From Alcanivorax sp. DG881 (GTDB taxonomy: Bacteria > Pseudomonadota > Gammaproteobacteria > Pseudomonadales > Alcanivoracaceae), in contig NZ_DS989915.1 in assembly GCF_000155615.1 (NCBI RefSeq), positions 3,273,095 through 3,337,094 on the forward strand: 64,000 nucleotides of DNA, given 5' to 3'. This document shows, piece after piece, positions 18,165 through 28,357 of the stretch. Position 1 is the first letter of the stretch. Each line of letters begins with the position of its first letter. A program made the position numbers and the translations under genes. The notes beneath the pieces are model-generated. The model had not been told where the DNA came from, did no database searches, and saw only the letters and a list, made by a program, of their open reading frames with translations.

Positions 18165-20143
18165 TACAGCTCCATGCCCAGTGCGACCCGGTAATGGCGT
18201 TCTGGCAACGGGTAGAGTACCGCGTTGCTGCTGCCCGGGTTGTAGTTACCGTAGTCCGCATTCACGTTGTCTTCCAGATTGTAGACACCGGCTTTGAGAT
18301 AGAGTTTGCGATAGCGGGCCGTCAGTTGCAGATCGGTGGTGCGGTAGTGATCCAGTTTGCGGTACTCATTGTCCACGTCACCGTCGTAATGACGATCGCC
18401 CACGTAACGGTGGCTGATCTGGGCGGACAGCCAGGTGAGCGCCTGCCAGTCGGCAATCAGTTCCATGGTGTGTTCGGGCACCAAGGGCACGTCGTTGCCG
18501 CTGAAGGGGCCGCCATCAAAACGGGCTTGCTGGGCGCTGGCGTTGGCGGTGAAGGTGATGTCCTTGTCCAGCCGCCAGCGGGAGTTGATGCTGACGCCCT
18601 TGTGCACGGTGCGGTCGTCCAGATTGCGATTGGCGAAGGCGATGGGGTCGTAAACGATTTCGTTATCAATCTCGGCGCGCCAGAACGTCAGCGTGGAGTG
18701 CTGCCGGCCCTGCGACCAGCTGGCGCCGGTGGTGTAGCTGTGGCCGGTTTGCGGATCGATGGGCGGGTTGAACGGGGACAGTTCATCCACATTGGCGATG
18801 CGTACACTGCGCTGGGCGCCGGCGAAAAGGGCCAGGTTGCCGGTGAAGGTGTAACGGATGCCGCCCTCGTACATTTCGCCGTCCTGCTCCTTGTCGGCTC
18901 CTTCACCGCTGAGCGTGCTTTCCAGCTGGCGGGCGCCGGCGCTGACAGACAGTTTCGGGGTCAGGCTGACCAGGTTGTGCAGGTACCAGGCGCGTTGACT
19001 TTGTTCCAGTTCCCGGTCGCCGAAATTGGTCCGGCTGGTGTAATCGTATTCGTGCAGATCCACGCCCAGCGTCCAGTTATGCATGGCACTGCCGGTGGCG
19101 GTCTGGCCTTCCAGCTTGGGAGTGAAGCTGTAGCTGTCCACCACTGACTCGCCGTTGAAACCGCTGGAGGGGTAGCGGTACTCCTGGGTCTGGCGGCGGC
19201 GGCTGGCGTCCAGAGTGAGCGCGGTATTGCCGGCCATGGCAATGCGCAGGCCGGGCATCAACCAGTAGCTTTCCTGCTCCGCGTCGTCGTCGGGGGTATC
19301 GGCCCCTTGCGGATCATTATTGAATTCCATGGGGTCGCGGCCCCCCGGCAGGTCCTGGGATTGCCGGGTGCCATTGGCGGTGAAATAGGCTTCAACACGG
19401 TCCTGCTGGTAGCGCAGGTCAGCGAAGGCGCTGTCGTTACGCAGGGCGTTGTTGTCGCGATAGCCATCGCTGTCCAGGGTGCTCAGCGCCACCGCACCGC
19501 TCAGGTTGCCGTGGTTGCCGGTGGCGTAGCCGTTGCCCCCGAGGCTGTTGTAACTGCCGCTGTTGATTTCCAGCCCGGCGCTGTTGCGATAGCTGCGGCG
19601 GGTGACGATGTTGACCACGCCGCCCACGGCGCCGTTGCCGTACAAGGCCGCACCGGCACCGGGCAGCACTTCGATGCGCTCAATGGCCGCCAGGGGAATG
19701 CCGGTCAGTTCCGGGGTGGTCAGGTCGATGTTGGAGAGTCGGCGGCCGTTCAGCAGGATCAGGGTGTTCTGGTTGCCGGTGGCGCCGAAGCCGAGCAGAT
19801 CCACGCTGGCGTTACTGCCGTTGATGCCATACAGGCGACTGCTTTGCAGGCCGCCCACGGTGTCGAGCAGATCCGCCAGATTGGTCGCTGGCAGGCTGTC
19901 GATGGCTTCCCGGTCGATCACCACGGTGCCGGTGGGCAGCTCGCCAGCCAGGCTGGTGTTGCGAGCGCCACTGACTTTGACCGTGCCCAGGGCGTGACGG
20001 TCGCTGGCCGCGTCCGTCGTGTTTGTTGTGTCAGTGGGTTCACCGGCGATCCCCTGCAACGGGGCGGCGAGTAACAGGCTGACAGCAGCAGGTAAAAAAA
20101 GCGCGGGATAGCGAGTGGAGCGAGTGGCGTGGCGAGTGGACAT
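18164..20143 (-). CDS. TonB-dependent outer-membrane receptor, probable cobalamin/corrinoid transporter
   Basis: 659 residues with an N-terminal signal region (PALFLPAAVSLLLAAPLQGIAG) and a plug domain (about 50-170) with TGTVVIDREAIDSLPATNLADLLDTVGG and RIEVLPGAGAALYGNGAVGGVVNIV. A 22-strand-type barrel ends in an aromatic/hydrophobic C-terminus (YRVALGMEL). The substrate is inferred from the one-base-overlapping adenosyltransferase gene. The sequence alone only says TonB-dependent receptor of the BtuB/Cir type. Only 69 bases separate it from the next upstream gene, too little for a full cobalamin riboswitch, and none was seen. No TonB or ABC importer genes lie nearby. Confidence 0.8.
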   Translation of the reverse strand: MSTRHATRSTRYPALFLPAAVSLLLAAPLQGIAGEPTDTTNTTDAASDRHALGTVKVSGARNTSLAGELPTGTVVIDREAIDSLPATNLADLLDTVGGLQSSRLYGINGSNASVDLLGFGATGNQNTLILLNGRRLSNIDLTTPELTGIPLAAIERIEVLPGAGAALYGNGAVGGVVNIVTRRSYRNSAGLEINSGSYNSLGGNGYATGNHGNLSGAVALSTLDSDGYRDNNALRNDSAFADLRYQQDRVEAYFTANGTRQSQDLPGGRDPMEFNNDPQGADTPDDDAEQESYWLMPGLRIAMAGNTALTLDASRRRQTQEYRYPSSGFNGESVVDSYSFTPKLEGQTATGSAMHNWTLGVDLHEYDYTSRTNFGDRELEQSQRAWYLHNLVSLTPKLSVSAGARQLESTLSGEGADKEQDGEMYEGGIRYTFTGNLALFAGAQRSVRIANVDELSPFNPPIDPQTGHSYTTGASWSQGRQHSTLTFWRAEIDNEIVYDPIAFANRNLDDRTVHKGVSINSRWRLDKDITFTANASAQQARFDGGPFSGNDVPLVPEHTMELIADWQALTWLSAQISHRYVGDRHYDGDVDNEYRKLDHYRTTDLQLTARYRKLYLKAGVYNLEDNVNADYGNYNPGSSNAVLYPLPERHYRVALGMEL

Positions 20144-20212
20144 TCATCCTCCGAACAATGGGGTCTGCACGCAGGGGAGCTTACCAGAGCCGGCCGCTGA
20201 GGGCCTGTGCGT

Positions 20213-21088
20213 TTATGTAGGCGTCAGGGCTTTAACCAGACGACGGTGGGTGGGCAGGTCCAGGCCGTGGCGTTGTGCCTGGCGTAGCAGCCAACCGTTG
20301 ATGGCCTCGATTTCCGTGGTGGCGCCGCGCTGCCGGTCTGCGCGCATGGAGGAGGTGTTGCCGGCGGTAGCGCGGGCCACCTGCAGCACGGCGGAAAACG
20401 AATGGCCGGGCCAGCGGGAATCCAGTGCGGTTAGCAGGGTGTCGGCCTCGGCGCAGAGCGCGTGGGCTTCCTGTTGCAAGGCCGGATCGTCAACGACTGC
20501 GCCGTTGGGCACATCGTGCAGGGCGGTGAGCGGATTGATCACCGCATTGGCCACCAGTTTTTTCCATTGCACCAAGCGTATGTCTGCTTCCCAGTGCAGG
20601 TCGGGCCAGTGGCGCTGCAGGCCTTTCAGCCATTGCGGTGGCTGCTGGGTGCCACCCAACCAGGTGGTGTTTTCTGCCACGATGGTGTGCTGTGGTGACT
20701 GCCCTTTCACGGCGCTGGTGGTGATGGCCTCCAGCACGGCAGTGCCGGCAGGGAGTCTGCCATCCAGTGCTCCCATGCCATTCTGAAAGCGCAGCACCAG
20801 GGTCTTGTCACTAATATGGCCTTTCACCCGGCGTAACGCTGCTTCTGTGTAAGGCGTTTTGCTGGCCACCAATAAATGCGTAATGGTCGCGGGGAGCTGT
20901 TCCGGGCTGGCGCAGGAGAGGGTGAGTGACACGCTTTGGTCAGCAAAAAAAAGCTGTTTGTGCAGTGGCGGTTGCGGGTTGTCGGTAACGATGCTGACGG
21001 TATGGCCCGCACGGGTCAGATACCAGGCGGCCAGTGTGCCCATGTTGCCGGCACCGAGCAGGTACCAGTGAGGAAGGGATTCAGTCAT
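20213..21088 (-). CDS. 2-dehydropantoate 2-reductase-like protein (PanE/ApbA family)
   Basis: 291 residues. Family members reduce ketopantoate to pantoate with NADPH for coenzyme A synthesis. The N-terminal Rossmann motif LGAGNMGTLAAWYL (residues 11-24) is followed by LVASKTPYTEAAL and FQNGMG. The catalytic-lysine region WKKLVANAVINPLTAL and the C-terminal SSMRADRQRGATTEIEAINGW are typical. Start at 21088 gives the motif its normal position. Many genomes carry several paralogues of this family, so whether this is the biosynthetic PanE is not certain. Confidence 0.88.
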   Translation of the reverse strand: MTESLPHWYLLGAGNMGTLAAWYLTRAGHTVSIVTDNPQPPLHKQLFFADQSVSLTLSCASPEQLPATITHLLVASKTPYTEAALRRVKGHISDKTLVLRFQNGMGALDGRLPAGTAVLEAITTSAVKGQSPQHTIVAENTTWLGGTQQPPQWLKGLQRHWPDLHWEADIRLVQWKKLVANAVINPLTALHDVPNGAVVDDPALQQEAHALCAEADTLLTALDSRWPGHSFSAVLQVARATAGNTSSMRADRQRGATTEIEAINGWLLRQAQRHGLDLPTHRRLVKALTPT

Positions 21089-21163
21089 GGGGGGAATGGT
21101 AAGCCCTGACGGGCATTAAATGGAGCGTTTTTCTCTGCGAAGGTGCCGGGAATGTTCGGTATG

Positions 21164-22114
21164 TCAGGCGCTTGCTGCAGCGGAGACGATCCGTTTTTCT
21201 GCCAGGGCCTGCTCCAGCTCCAGGGTTGCCTGCTCGAGCATGCCGTCCGCACTGTTTCCGCCAGCCGATGCGGCCAGGGCGATGCTGACTTGCAGGCTGA
21301 GAAAGCCCGCGGCGGTCTGGTAGGCGCGGTGGTTCAGGCTGTCGTACAGACGCCGGAAGCTGGTGGGGTCGCAGTGGCTCAGCTGTGGCTGGTAGGTAAT
21401 CAGTGCAAAGTGATCCTGCTGCAGGCGACACAGATGGTCCATGGGCCGGACCGATTGGCGCAGACGCCGGCTGAAGGCGAGGACGCCTTGTTGCATGACC
21501 TTGTTGCCGCGCTGGCGTTGTTGTAGCTCGAAGTCTTCCAGGCGCATCAGCAGCATGCAGGCGGCGCCGCCGCGTTTCTGGGCGTGTTTGAGTGTGCTGT
21601 CCAGCGCGCGCAGGGCGTCCTGGCGATTGCCAAAACCGGTGAGCGGGTCGATCAGGGCCTGACGTTTGAGCTGGCGGTTCACCGTCAGCATGCGCTGGTA
21701 GTCGGCCTGCACCCGGTTGTGGCGCTGGATAATGCGGTCTGCGGCCATCACCCGGTGTTGCAGCTGTTCGGTCATGGTGGACTTGGAGACGAAATCGTCC
21801 ACGCCCTGATCAAAGGCCTGCTGCAGGGCGTCCACGCCTTCGCGGGCAGTGAGCAGCAGCACATAGGTATAGCGGTTGTTGGCCTCGTCGTTCTGGCGGA
21901 TGCGGCGGGTCAGCTCCAGGCCGTCCATGCCGGGCATCAACCAGTCGGCCACCACCAGATCGGCCGGTTTCTCGGCAAGCTGGCCAAGGGCATCGTGGGC
22001 GCTGTGGGCATGGCGGATACCGGTATAGCCGGCGGTGGCCAGGGTGCGGTTGACCACGGCGGCGGAAAAGCGGGCGTCGTCTACCACCAGGATATCGAGT
22101 TCAGAGACGGTCAT
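21164..22114 (-). CDS. Response regulator with degenerate GGDEF domain
   Basis: 316 residues. Residues 1-125 are a receiver domain with the acidic pair VVDDA, phospho-acceptor Asp57 (VVADWLMPGMDG) and Lys in FVSKS. A linker helix and a GGDEF-type domain follow, beginning DPLTGFGNRQDALRAL. The catalytic signature is lost: where R-x-GGDEF is expected the protein reads LCRLQQDHFALI. Diguanylate cyclase activity is therefore unlikely. It may bind nucleotide or act through protein contacts. It stands alone, with no kinase gene adjacent. Confidence 0.85.
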   Translation of the reverse strand: MTVSELDILVVDDARFSAAVVNRTLATAGYTGIRHAHSAHDALGQLAEKPADLVVADWLMPGMDGLELTRRIRQNDEANNRYTYVLLLTAREGVDALQQAFDQGVDDFVSKSTMTEQLQHRVMAADRIIQRHNRVQADYQRMLTVNRQLKRQALIDPLTGFGNRQDALRALDSTLKHAQKRGGAACMLLMRLEDFELQQRQRGNKVMQQGVLAFSRRLRQSVRPMDHLCRLQQDHFALITYQPQLSHCDPTSFRRLYDSLNHRAYQTAAGFLSLQVSIALAASAGGNSADGMLEQATLELEQALAEKRIVSAAASA

Positions 22115-22198
22115 CGGATTTCTTGTTGTTTTTTGTAAGTCTCCACTATAGCCGGTTTGCGAATTGATTGAAAAGTAGCCGATGAGCGGTGTTTTGGG

Positions 22199-23743
22199 TT
22201 AGTTCCTAAACGCGCTGTGGCGCTGGATCAGGTAGATCAGGCCCAGCACGGGTACGCCCATCAGGCTGGCCAGCAGGAAGAAGCCCGGGTAGCCCAGGTT
22301 GTCCACCATGCTGCCGGAGTAGCCGCCAATGGTTTTTGGCAGCAATGTCATCAGGGAGCTGAAGATGGCGTATTGCACCGCAGTGAAGGACACATTGGTG
22401 AGCTGCGACAGGAACGCCACAAAGGCGGCACTGGCCAGGCCGGCGGTGAGATTGTCGGCGGAGATCACCGCATAGAGGATGCGGATATCGTGGCCCGCAT
22501 AGGCCAGCCACAGGAACAGCAGGTTGGTGGCTACGGTGAGGAAGGCGCCCAGGTAAAGCACCCGGATAACACCGTGGCGCATGGCCAGCACCCCGCCCAG
22601 AAAGCCCCCGGCAATGGTCATGAATAGCCCAAAGGTTTTTACCACGCCGGCAATTTCGTTCTTGGTGAAGCCCATGTCTTCAAAAAAGACGTTGGAAATC
22701 ACCCCCAGCACAATATCGGAAACGCGATAAAAGCCCACGAAAACCAGCAGCAACAGGGCCAGGCGTTTGCCATAGCGCTGGAAAAAATCTTTCACCGGGT
22801 CGAGATAACTTTCCTGCACCAGCTGCTTGTCATACAGCGGGGTCAGGGAGAGTAGCTTGATCAGTGCGGCTACCAGCGTGATCGCCAGGGCCAGGCGCAG
22901 GGTTTCCACCACCAGGCCGGATAAGGCTCCGTTGTTCACCGCATCAGTGAGTGTCTGGCGGAAGGTGGCGGCGGACTCGGCGGTGAAGATGTAGACCGTC
23001 ACAAAGGTGGCGATGCCCACCACGAACAGGCTCAGAAATTTGAGGTACTGACGACTGGTGTACTGCGCGTTGGAGGGCCGGTGGTTTTCCGGTTCGCGAA
23101 TGATCAGGGTGGTGACGGCCCCGACCAGCATGGTTAGCGCCATGATGGCATAGGTGCTTTGCCAGGCGGCGTAGCTGTAGGACTCGCTGGTGGAGCCCAG
23201 CCAGCTGGCCAGTACTAAAGAGCCGGCCCCGGAGGTGAGCATGCCGATCCGGTAGCCGGCGATATAGGACGAGGACATCAGCGCCTGCAATTCCGCCCCG
23301 GCGGATTCAATCCGGTAGGCGTCAATAACGATATCCTGGGTGGCGGCGGTGAAGCCCAGCAACACCACGGCAAACGCCATGACATTCAGGGCGCCGGGCT
23401 GGGTGGGGTCGACCAGGGAAATACTGAAAATGGCGGCGGCGACCGCCAGTTGTGCCACCAGCAACCAGGCCCGCCGTCGCCCCAGCCAGCGGGTCAGGAA
23501 AGGAATAGGCAAGCGATCAATCAGCGGCGCCCAGAGAAATTTGAACGAGTAGGCCAGTGCCGCCCAGCTGAAGTAGGTCACTGTGGAGCGGTCTACGCCT
23601 GCTTCGCGTAGCCAGAGCGACAGCGAAGAGAAAATCAGCAGCAACGGAATGCCCGCCGAAAACCCGTAAAAAAACATGGTCTCTACACGGGGGTGCAGGA
23701 AGGCCTTCAGGGATTGCTGCCAGCTGGTCGATTGTGGGGGCAT
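22199..23743 (-). CDS. ampG: AmpG-like muropeptide permease (MFS)
   Basis: 514 residues and about 12-14 hydrophobic segments. AmpG imports GlcNAc-anhydroMurNAc peptides, the substrates AmpD processes. Family signatures: FFYGFSAGIPLLLIFSSLSLW near the N-terminus, WAPLIDRLPIPFLTRWLGRRR, and GFTAATQDIVIDAYRIE in the fourth or fifth segment. An extended loop in the middle (EPENHRPSNAQYTSRQ onward) and extra C-terminal segments fit the longer Pseudomonas-type AmpG. It is transcribed alone here, away from ampDE. Confidence 0.9.
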   Translation of the reverse strand: MPPQSTSWQQSLKAFLHPRVETMFFYGFSAGIPLLLIFSSLSLWLREAGVDRSTVTYFSWAALAYSFKFLWAPLIDRLPIPFLTRWLGRRRAWLLVAQLAVAAAIFSISLVDPTQPGALNVMAFAVVLLGFTAATQDIVIDAYRIESAGAELQALMSSSYIAGYRIGMLTSGAGSLVLASWLGSTSESYSYAAWQSTYAIMALTMLVGAVTTLIIREPENHRPSNAQYTSRQYLKFLSLFVVGIATFVTVYIFTAESAATFRQTLTDAVNNGALSGLVVETLRLALAITLVAALIKLLSLTPLYDKQLVQESYLDPVKDFFQRYGKRLALLLLVFVGFYRVSDIVLGVISNVFFEDMGFTKNEIAGVVKTFGLFMTIAGGFLGGVLAMRHGVIRVLYLGAFLTVATNLLFLWLAYAGHDIRILYAVISADNLTAGLASAAFVAFLSQLTNVSFTAVQYAIFSSLMTLLPKTIGGYSGSMVDNLGYPGFFLLASLMGVPVLGLIYLIQRHSAFRN

Positions 23744-23820
23744 AGGACTCTTAGCGGGTATTGCCGATTGGCGAAAGGCTCATCATAGACACTTTGTTCG
23801 CAGGGGGCGATGCGGGTTCC

Positions 23821-24117
23821 CTAGATGAAATACTGTCTGGGCACGCGGTCGCCCAGCACCGGAATATTTTCATCCAGTAGCCGTTGTGTCTGAATCTCCC
23901 CCGAGGGGGTGCCGGCAAGGGCAATACAGCCATCGGCGCGCAATACCCGATGCCAGGGCAGGCGGGTGTCCTTGGGGAGCTGACTCATCAGCCGGCCAAC
24001 AAAACGGGCATGACGCGGAAACCCCGCTTGCTTTGCTACGGCACCATAACTGCTGACGTGGCCGGGCGGAATAGCGGCGACGATCTGGTAAACGGCATCT
24101 CGGAATTCAGGATTCAT
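23821..24117 (-). CDS. Alkyltransferase-like protein (ATL, MGMT family without the alkyl-acceptor Cys)
   Basis: 98 residues from the ATG at 24117 (MNPEFRDAVYQIV). This is the DNA-binding MGMT/Ogt C-terminal domain alone: IPPGHVSSYGAVAKQAGFPRHARFVGRLM supplies the helix-turn-helix and arginine finger. The active-site PCHR of true methyltransferases is replaced by PWHR (LPWHRVL), the hallmark of ATL proteins such as E. coli YbaZ and yeast Atl1. These bind O6-alkylguanine and flag it for nucleotide excision repair instead of removing the alkyl group. Confidence 0.92.
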   Translation of the reverse strand: MNPEFRDAVYQIVAAIPPGHVSSYGAVAKQAGFPRHARFVGRLMSQLPKDTRLPWHRVLRADGCIALAGTPSGEIQTQRLLDENIPVLGDRVPRQYFI

Positions 24118-24173
24118 GGTAGGCAGCTTCCTGCGACTCGCTTCTAGCTGCAAGTAAAAATGCAGAGCACAAT

Positions 24174-24211
24174 CAAAAGAGGAAATCGGTGTCAGTCGAT
24201 TTCCTCTTTTG
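24174..24211. terminator. Strong rho-independent terminator
   Basis: A perfect 15-bp stem (CAAAAGAGGAAATCG / CGATTTCCTCTTTTG) has an 8-base loop. It separates the FabG-like gene from the ATL gene, both on the minus strand. Confidence 0.85.
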
Positions 24212-24252
24212 GGTTGTAGCATCATGCGTTCGGCATTGAGCGTCCGGCGTTG

Positions 24253-25014
24253 TTAGCGCAACCCGCCGTCCATATCGATGCAGCGACCGGTGAAATAGTC
24301 GGTCTCGAAAATAAAGGCCACGCTGCGGGCAATGTGCTCGGCTTCGCCCAGACGTTTGAGGGGCACCGCTTGTACCAGGCGCTCGCGGGCTTCCGGTTTC
24401 ATGGCGGCCAGCATGTCGGTGTTGATGGTGCCCGGCGCCACCGCACCGGTGCGAATGTTGTAGCGGGCCAGTTCTTTCGCCCACGTCTCGGCCATGGCGG
24501 CTACCCCGGACTTGGCGGCAGAGTAGTTGCTCTGGCCGAAGCTGCCCTGGCGGGCCAGGGAGGAAATGTTGACGATCACGCCTTCCTCGGCGCCGGTTTC
24601 GACCATCTTGGCGGCGGCCTCACGGCCACACAGGAACACCCCGGTCAGGTTCACGTCGATCACGGCCTGCCACTGTTGCAAGCTCATCTTGCTGACCAGC
24701 TCTCTGTCTTTGGCCTTGATCAGCAACCCGTCACGGGTGATGCCAGCGTTGTTGACCAGGCCGTGCAGGGCGCCGAAATCGGCAACCACATTGTTGAACA
24801 GGGCTTCCACCTCTTCCTCTTTAGCCACATTGGCCAGGTAGGCGCGGGCTTCGCCGCCAGCGGCTTCACAGGCTGTTACGGTGGCGTCCAGGTCTTCCTG
24901 GCTCAGATCCACACAGGCCAGCCTGGCGCCTTTGCCGGCAAAAAAGGTGGCGATGCCACGACCCAGGCCACGGCCGGCGCCGGTCACAACAATCACTTTC
25001 TGGTTCAGTTCCAT
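24253..25014 (-). CDS. FabG-like short-chain dehydrogenase (3-oxoacyl-ACP reductase family)
   Basis: 253 residues. Classical SDR with the NAD(P)-binding TGAGRGLGRG (residues 11-20), NNAG motif (VNNAGITRDG), catalytic Ser (NISSLARQGSFG), YSAAK (Tyr/Lys pair) and the VAPGTINTDM region, ending with CIDMDGGLR. It most resembles NADPH-dependent 3-ketoacyl-ACP/CoA reductases. It is not in a fab operon, so it is more likely an accessory enzyme (fatty acid or hydroxyalkanoate metabolism) than the housekeeping FabG. A weak GAA-rich segment ahead of the ATG gives no strong ribosome site. Confidence 0.85.
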   Translation of the reverse strand: MELNQKVIVVTGAGRGLGRGIATFFAGKGARLACVDLSQEDLDATVTACEAAGGEARAYLANVAKEEEVEALFNNVVADFGALHGLVNNAGITRDGLLIKAKDRELVSKMSLQQWQAVIDVNLTGVFLCGREAAAKMVETGAEEGVIVNISSLARQGSFGQSNYSAAKSGVAAMAETWAKELARYNIRTGAVAPGTINTDMLAAMKPEARERLVQAVPLKRLGEAEHIARSVAFIFETDYFTGRCIDMDGGLR

Positions 25015-25133
25015 GGTGATTCCTTACACTGTCGGTTCACGTTGCAACGGATTATGGTGAGGTGCAGCGGGCAGGCCAATGACCGGATTGCTCAGGCCCG
25101 CCGTAAAACGGGAAACGGAGAGCAGGACCACAG

Positions 25134-25835
25134 ATGCATCAGGAAGCAGAAGCCCAGTCGTTTATCTATCAGCACAGCCATGCGGCACTGGCTACCGTGG
25201 ACAGTGAGGGGGCGCCGTTTGCGTCTGCCGTCAATGTGGTTCCGGACCATGAAGGGCGCCTGTTGATGCTGGTCAGTGCGTTGGCGGCGCATAGTGTGAA
25301 CCTGGCGGCCAACCCGGCGGCATCACTGGTGTGGGTGGAGCAACAGCACAGCGACTGGCAGGCGGCCATGCGGTTGACCGTGTCCGGCGAGGTGGTGGCT
25401 GTGCCCCCGGCCGAGGGGGAGCGTTACTTTCAGGTGTTTCCTCACGCCCGTGAGTACCTCCAGCTGGATTTTCATTTTCTGGCGTTGCGCCCGACGACGG
25501 CGCGCTGGATACCGGGTTTTGCCCGGGCGACCTGGTTGAATGCCGAAGCGCTGGTGCAGCCGTGGGGTTGGGATCTGGCCCGTGAACAGGCCATGGTCGG
25601 GCACATGAATGATGATCATGCCGAGGCCATCGACCACTATCTGGCCTTGCTGGGCGCGCCGGGGCAGGGGGCGCAGATGCTGGCGGTGGACCCCTGGGGT
25701 GCCTGGCTGTGGCATGAGGCGCGGTTACGTCGGCTACCGTTCCCGGCTCGGGCGGAAGACGCTGGGCAAGTGCGTGACACCCTGGTGATGCTCGCCCGTA
25801 CTCCTCCAGAGGATTTTTTCCTCGCCCGCCCTTGA
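25134..25835 (+). CDS. HugZ-like pyridoxamine 5'-phosphate oxidase family protein
   Basis: 233 residues. The N-terminal split-barrel flavin/heme-binding domain (about 1-140) includes ALATVDSEGAPFASAVNVVPDHEGRLLML. The C-terminal DUF2470 domain includes EQAMVGHMNDDHAEAIDHYL. This two-domain arrangement is that of HugZ/HutZ-like heme-utilisation proteins and related oxidases. The metal- and substrate-binding His cluster of DUF2470 is intact (HMNDDH). No heme genes adjoin it, so a role in heme breakdown is possible but unproven. Confidence 0.82.
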   Translation: MHQEAEAQSFIYQHSHAALATVDSEGAPFASAVNVVPDHEGRLLMLVSALAAHSVNLAANPAASLVWVEQQHSDWQAAMRLTVSGEVVAVPPAEGERYFQVFPHAREYLQLDFHFLALRPTTARWIPGFARATWLNAEALVQPWGWDLAREQAMVGHMNDDHAEAIDHYLALLGAPGQGAQMLAVDPWGAWLWHEARLRRLPFPARAEDAGQVRDTLVMLARTPPEDFFLARP

Positions 25836-25909
25836 ATCCCGCCGATACGACCCCATTCCACGGCCAGCAGGCAGGCGCAGGGAGCCCCGGTGATGGCCGG
25901 TATTTCCTG

Positions 25910-25937
25910 TTGACTGTGCTGGCGTCCTTACTATGAT
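25910..25937 (+). promoter_or_regulatory. Sigma-70-type promoter of groESL
   Basis: TTGACT (25910-25915), a 16-base spacer, then TATGAT (25932-25937). Transcription would start about 7 bases further on, inside the CIRCE operator, which suits simple repression. Confidence 0.75.
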
Positions 25938-25963
25938 TAGCACTCCACTCATGAGAGTGCTAA
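25937..25963. promoter_or_regulatory. CIRCE operator (HrcA binding site)
   Basis: TTAGCACTC-N9-GAGTGCTAA is an exact match to the CIRCE consensus with the canonical 9-base spacer. It overlaps the groE start site. HrcA represses groESL through CIRCE and is released on heat shock. The hrcA gene itself is not in this window. Confidence 0.97.
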
Positions 25964-26034
25964 TTCAGACTGTCGAGTTTGGCCGCTGTGGCCGACTTGG
26001 GTGTCAAAAGAACTAACTGGGAGTTTAAGGAAAA

Positions 26035-26325
26035 ATGAGCATCCGTCCTTTGCATGATCGCGTGCTGGTTCGCCGTGAAGAGGAAGAAACCAAAACCGCT
26101 GGCGGTATTGTGCTGCCCGGTTCCGCTGCCGAGAAGCCGTCCCGTGGCGAAGTCATTGCCGTAGGCAATGGCAAGATCACCGAAAACGGTGATGTACGCC
26201 CGCTGGATGTGAAAGCAGGCGACAAGGTGATCTTTGGCCAATACGCAGGGTCCACCGTGAAGGTGGAAGGCGAAGAGCTGCTGATCATGAGCGAAGCCGA
26301 AATTCTGGCCGTCGTTGAAGGCTGA
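26035..26325 (+). CDS. groES: Co-chaperonin GroES
   Basis: 96 residues, the usual length. It forms the heptameric lid of the GroEL chamber. It starts [14 protein letters not shown] with AAGGAA in front, and has the mobile loop [16 protein letters not shown] and the closing strands [21 protein letters not shown]. First gene of the CIRCE-controlled groESL operon; groEL follows after 105 bases. Confidence 0.99.
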   Translation: MSIRPLHDRVLVRREEEETKTAGGIVLPGSAAEKPSRGEVIAVGNGKITENGDVRPLDVKAGDKVIFGQYAGSTVKVEGEELLIMSEAEILAVVEG

Positions 26326-26427
26326 ACGCTGAATACGGCCCGGATAACTCTTCCGGTCTAGACAGACATCGAACGCCCGCAAGGGCATTCAGCCCATCAC
26401 TGGGTAAAGAATCGCAGAGGTATATAA

Positions 26428-28077
<1,650 letters not shown>

Positions 28078-28108
28078 ATCAGCCGGTCATTCGACCATTG
28101 AAAGCTTT

Positions 28109-28144
28109 AAAGAAAACCCCGCCTTGTGCGGGGTTTTCTTTTTT
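28109..28144 (+). terminator. Rho-independent terminator after groEL
   Basis: The stem AGAAAACCCCGC / GCGGGGTTTTCT has a CTTGT loop and is followed by a T-run. Confidence 0.95.
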
Positions 28145-28166
28145 GTGGCATCTGTACTGAATCCGC

Positions 28167-28196
28167 CGTAGGAGCGTCGTTCGCGGCGCGATAATC
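28167..28196 (+). repeat. REP-like element (GTAGGAGCG family)
   Basis: CCGTAGGAGCGTCG-TTCG-CGGCGCGATAAT. The same sequence occurs inverted near 58467-58496 (GCGTCGCTAGCGGCGCGATTCCGG on the minus strand). The loop bases vary while the GTAGGAGCG head and GGCGCGA tail stay constant. Confidence 0.75.
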
Positions 28197-28200
28197 CTGG

Positions 28201-28290
28201 TGTCGAGATACGAGTTACGAGAAGCGAAAACTAGGCCTTTAAGTGCAGGTTTTGAGTTTCGAAACTCGCTTCTCATAACTCGTAACTGAG
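28201..28290. repeat. Palindromic 'TACGAG' intergenic repeat
   Basis: TACGAGTTACGAGAAGCGA on the left is answered by TCGCTTCTCATAACTCGTA on the right, with an inner TTTGAGTTTCGAAACTC dyad. Related arrays of the words TACGAG, TTTCGAAA and TTCTCGTAACTCG recur near 37.4, 42.2, 44.3 and 59.9 kb, always between genes. Confidence 0.7.
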
Positions 28291-28357
28291 GTTCTTGGCT
28301 TGCACCCTCTGTTGTCGCCTCCTCATAATGTCCGCTCTTCTTTCAGCCGGTATCTCC

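Noticed and set aside
20144..20212. Cobalamin riboswitch ahead of the TonB receptor
   Set aside because: Only 69 bases are available, below riboswitch size, and no B12-box-like sequence was seen.
23751..23933. 60-codon minus-strand frame after ampG
   Set aside because: It overlaps the ATL gene in another frame and shows no coding features.
28201..28290. CRISPR-like repeat array
   Set aside because: The repeated words are irregularly spaced, palindromic and without unique spacers. No cas gene is in the window.
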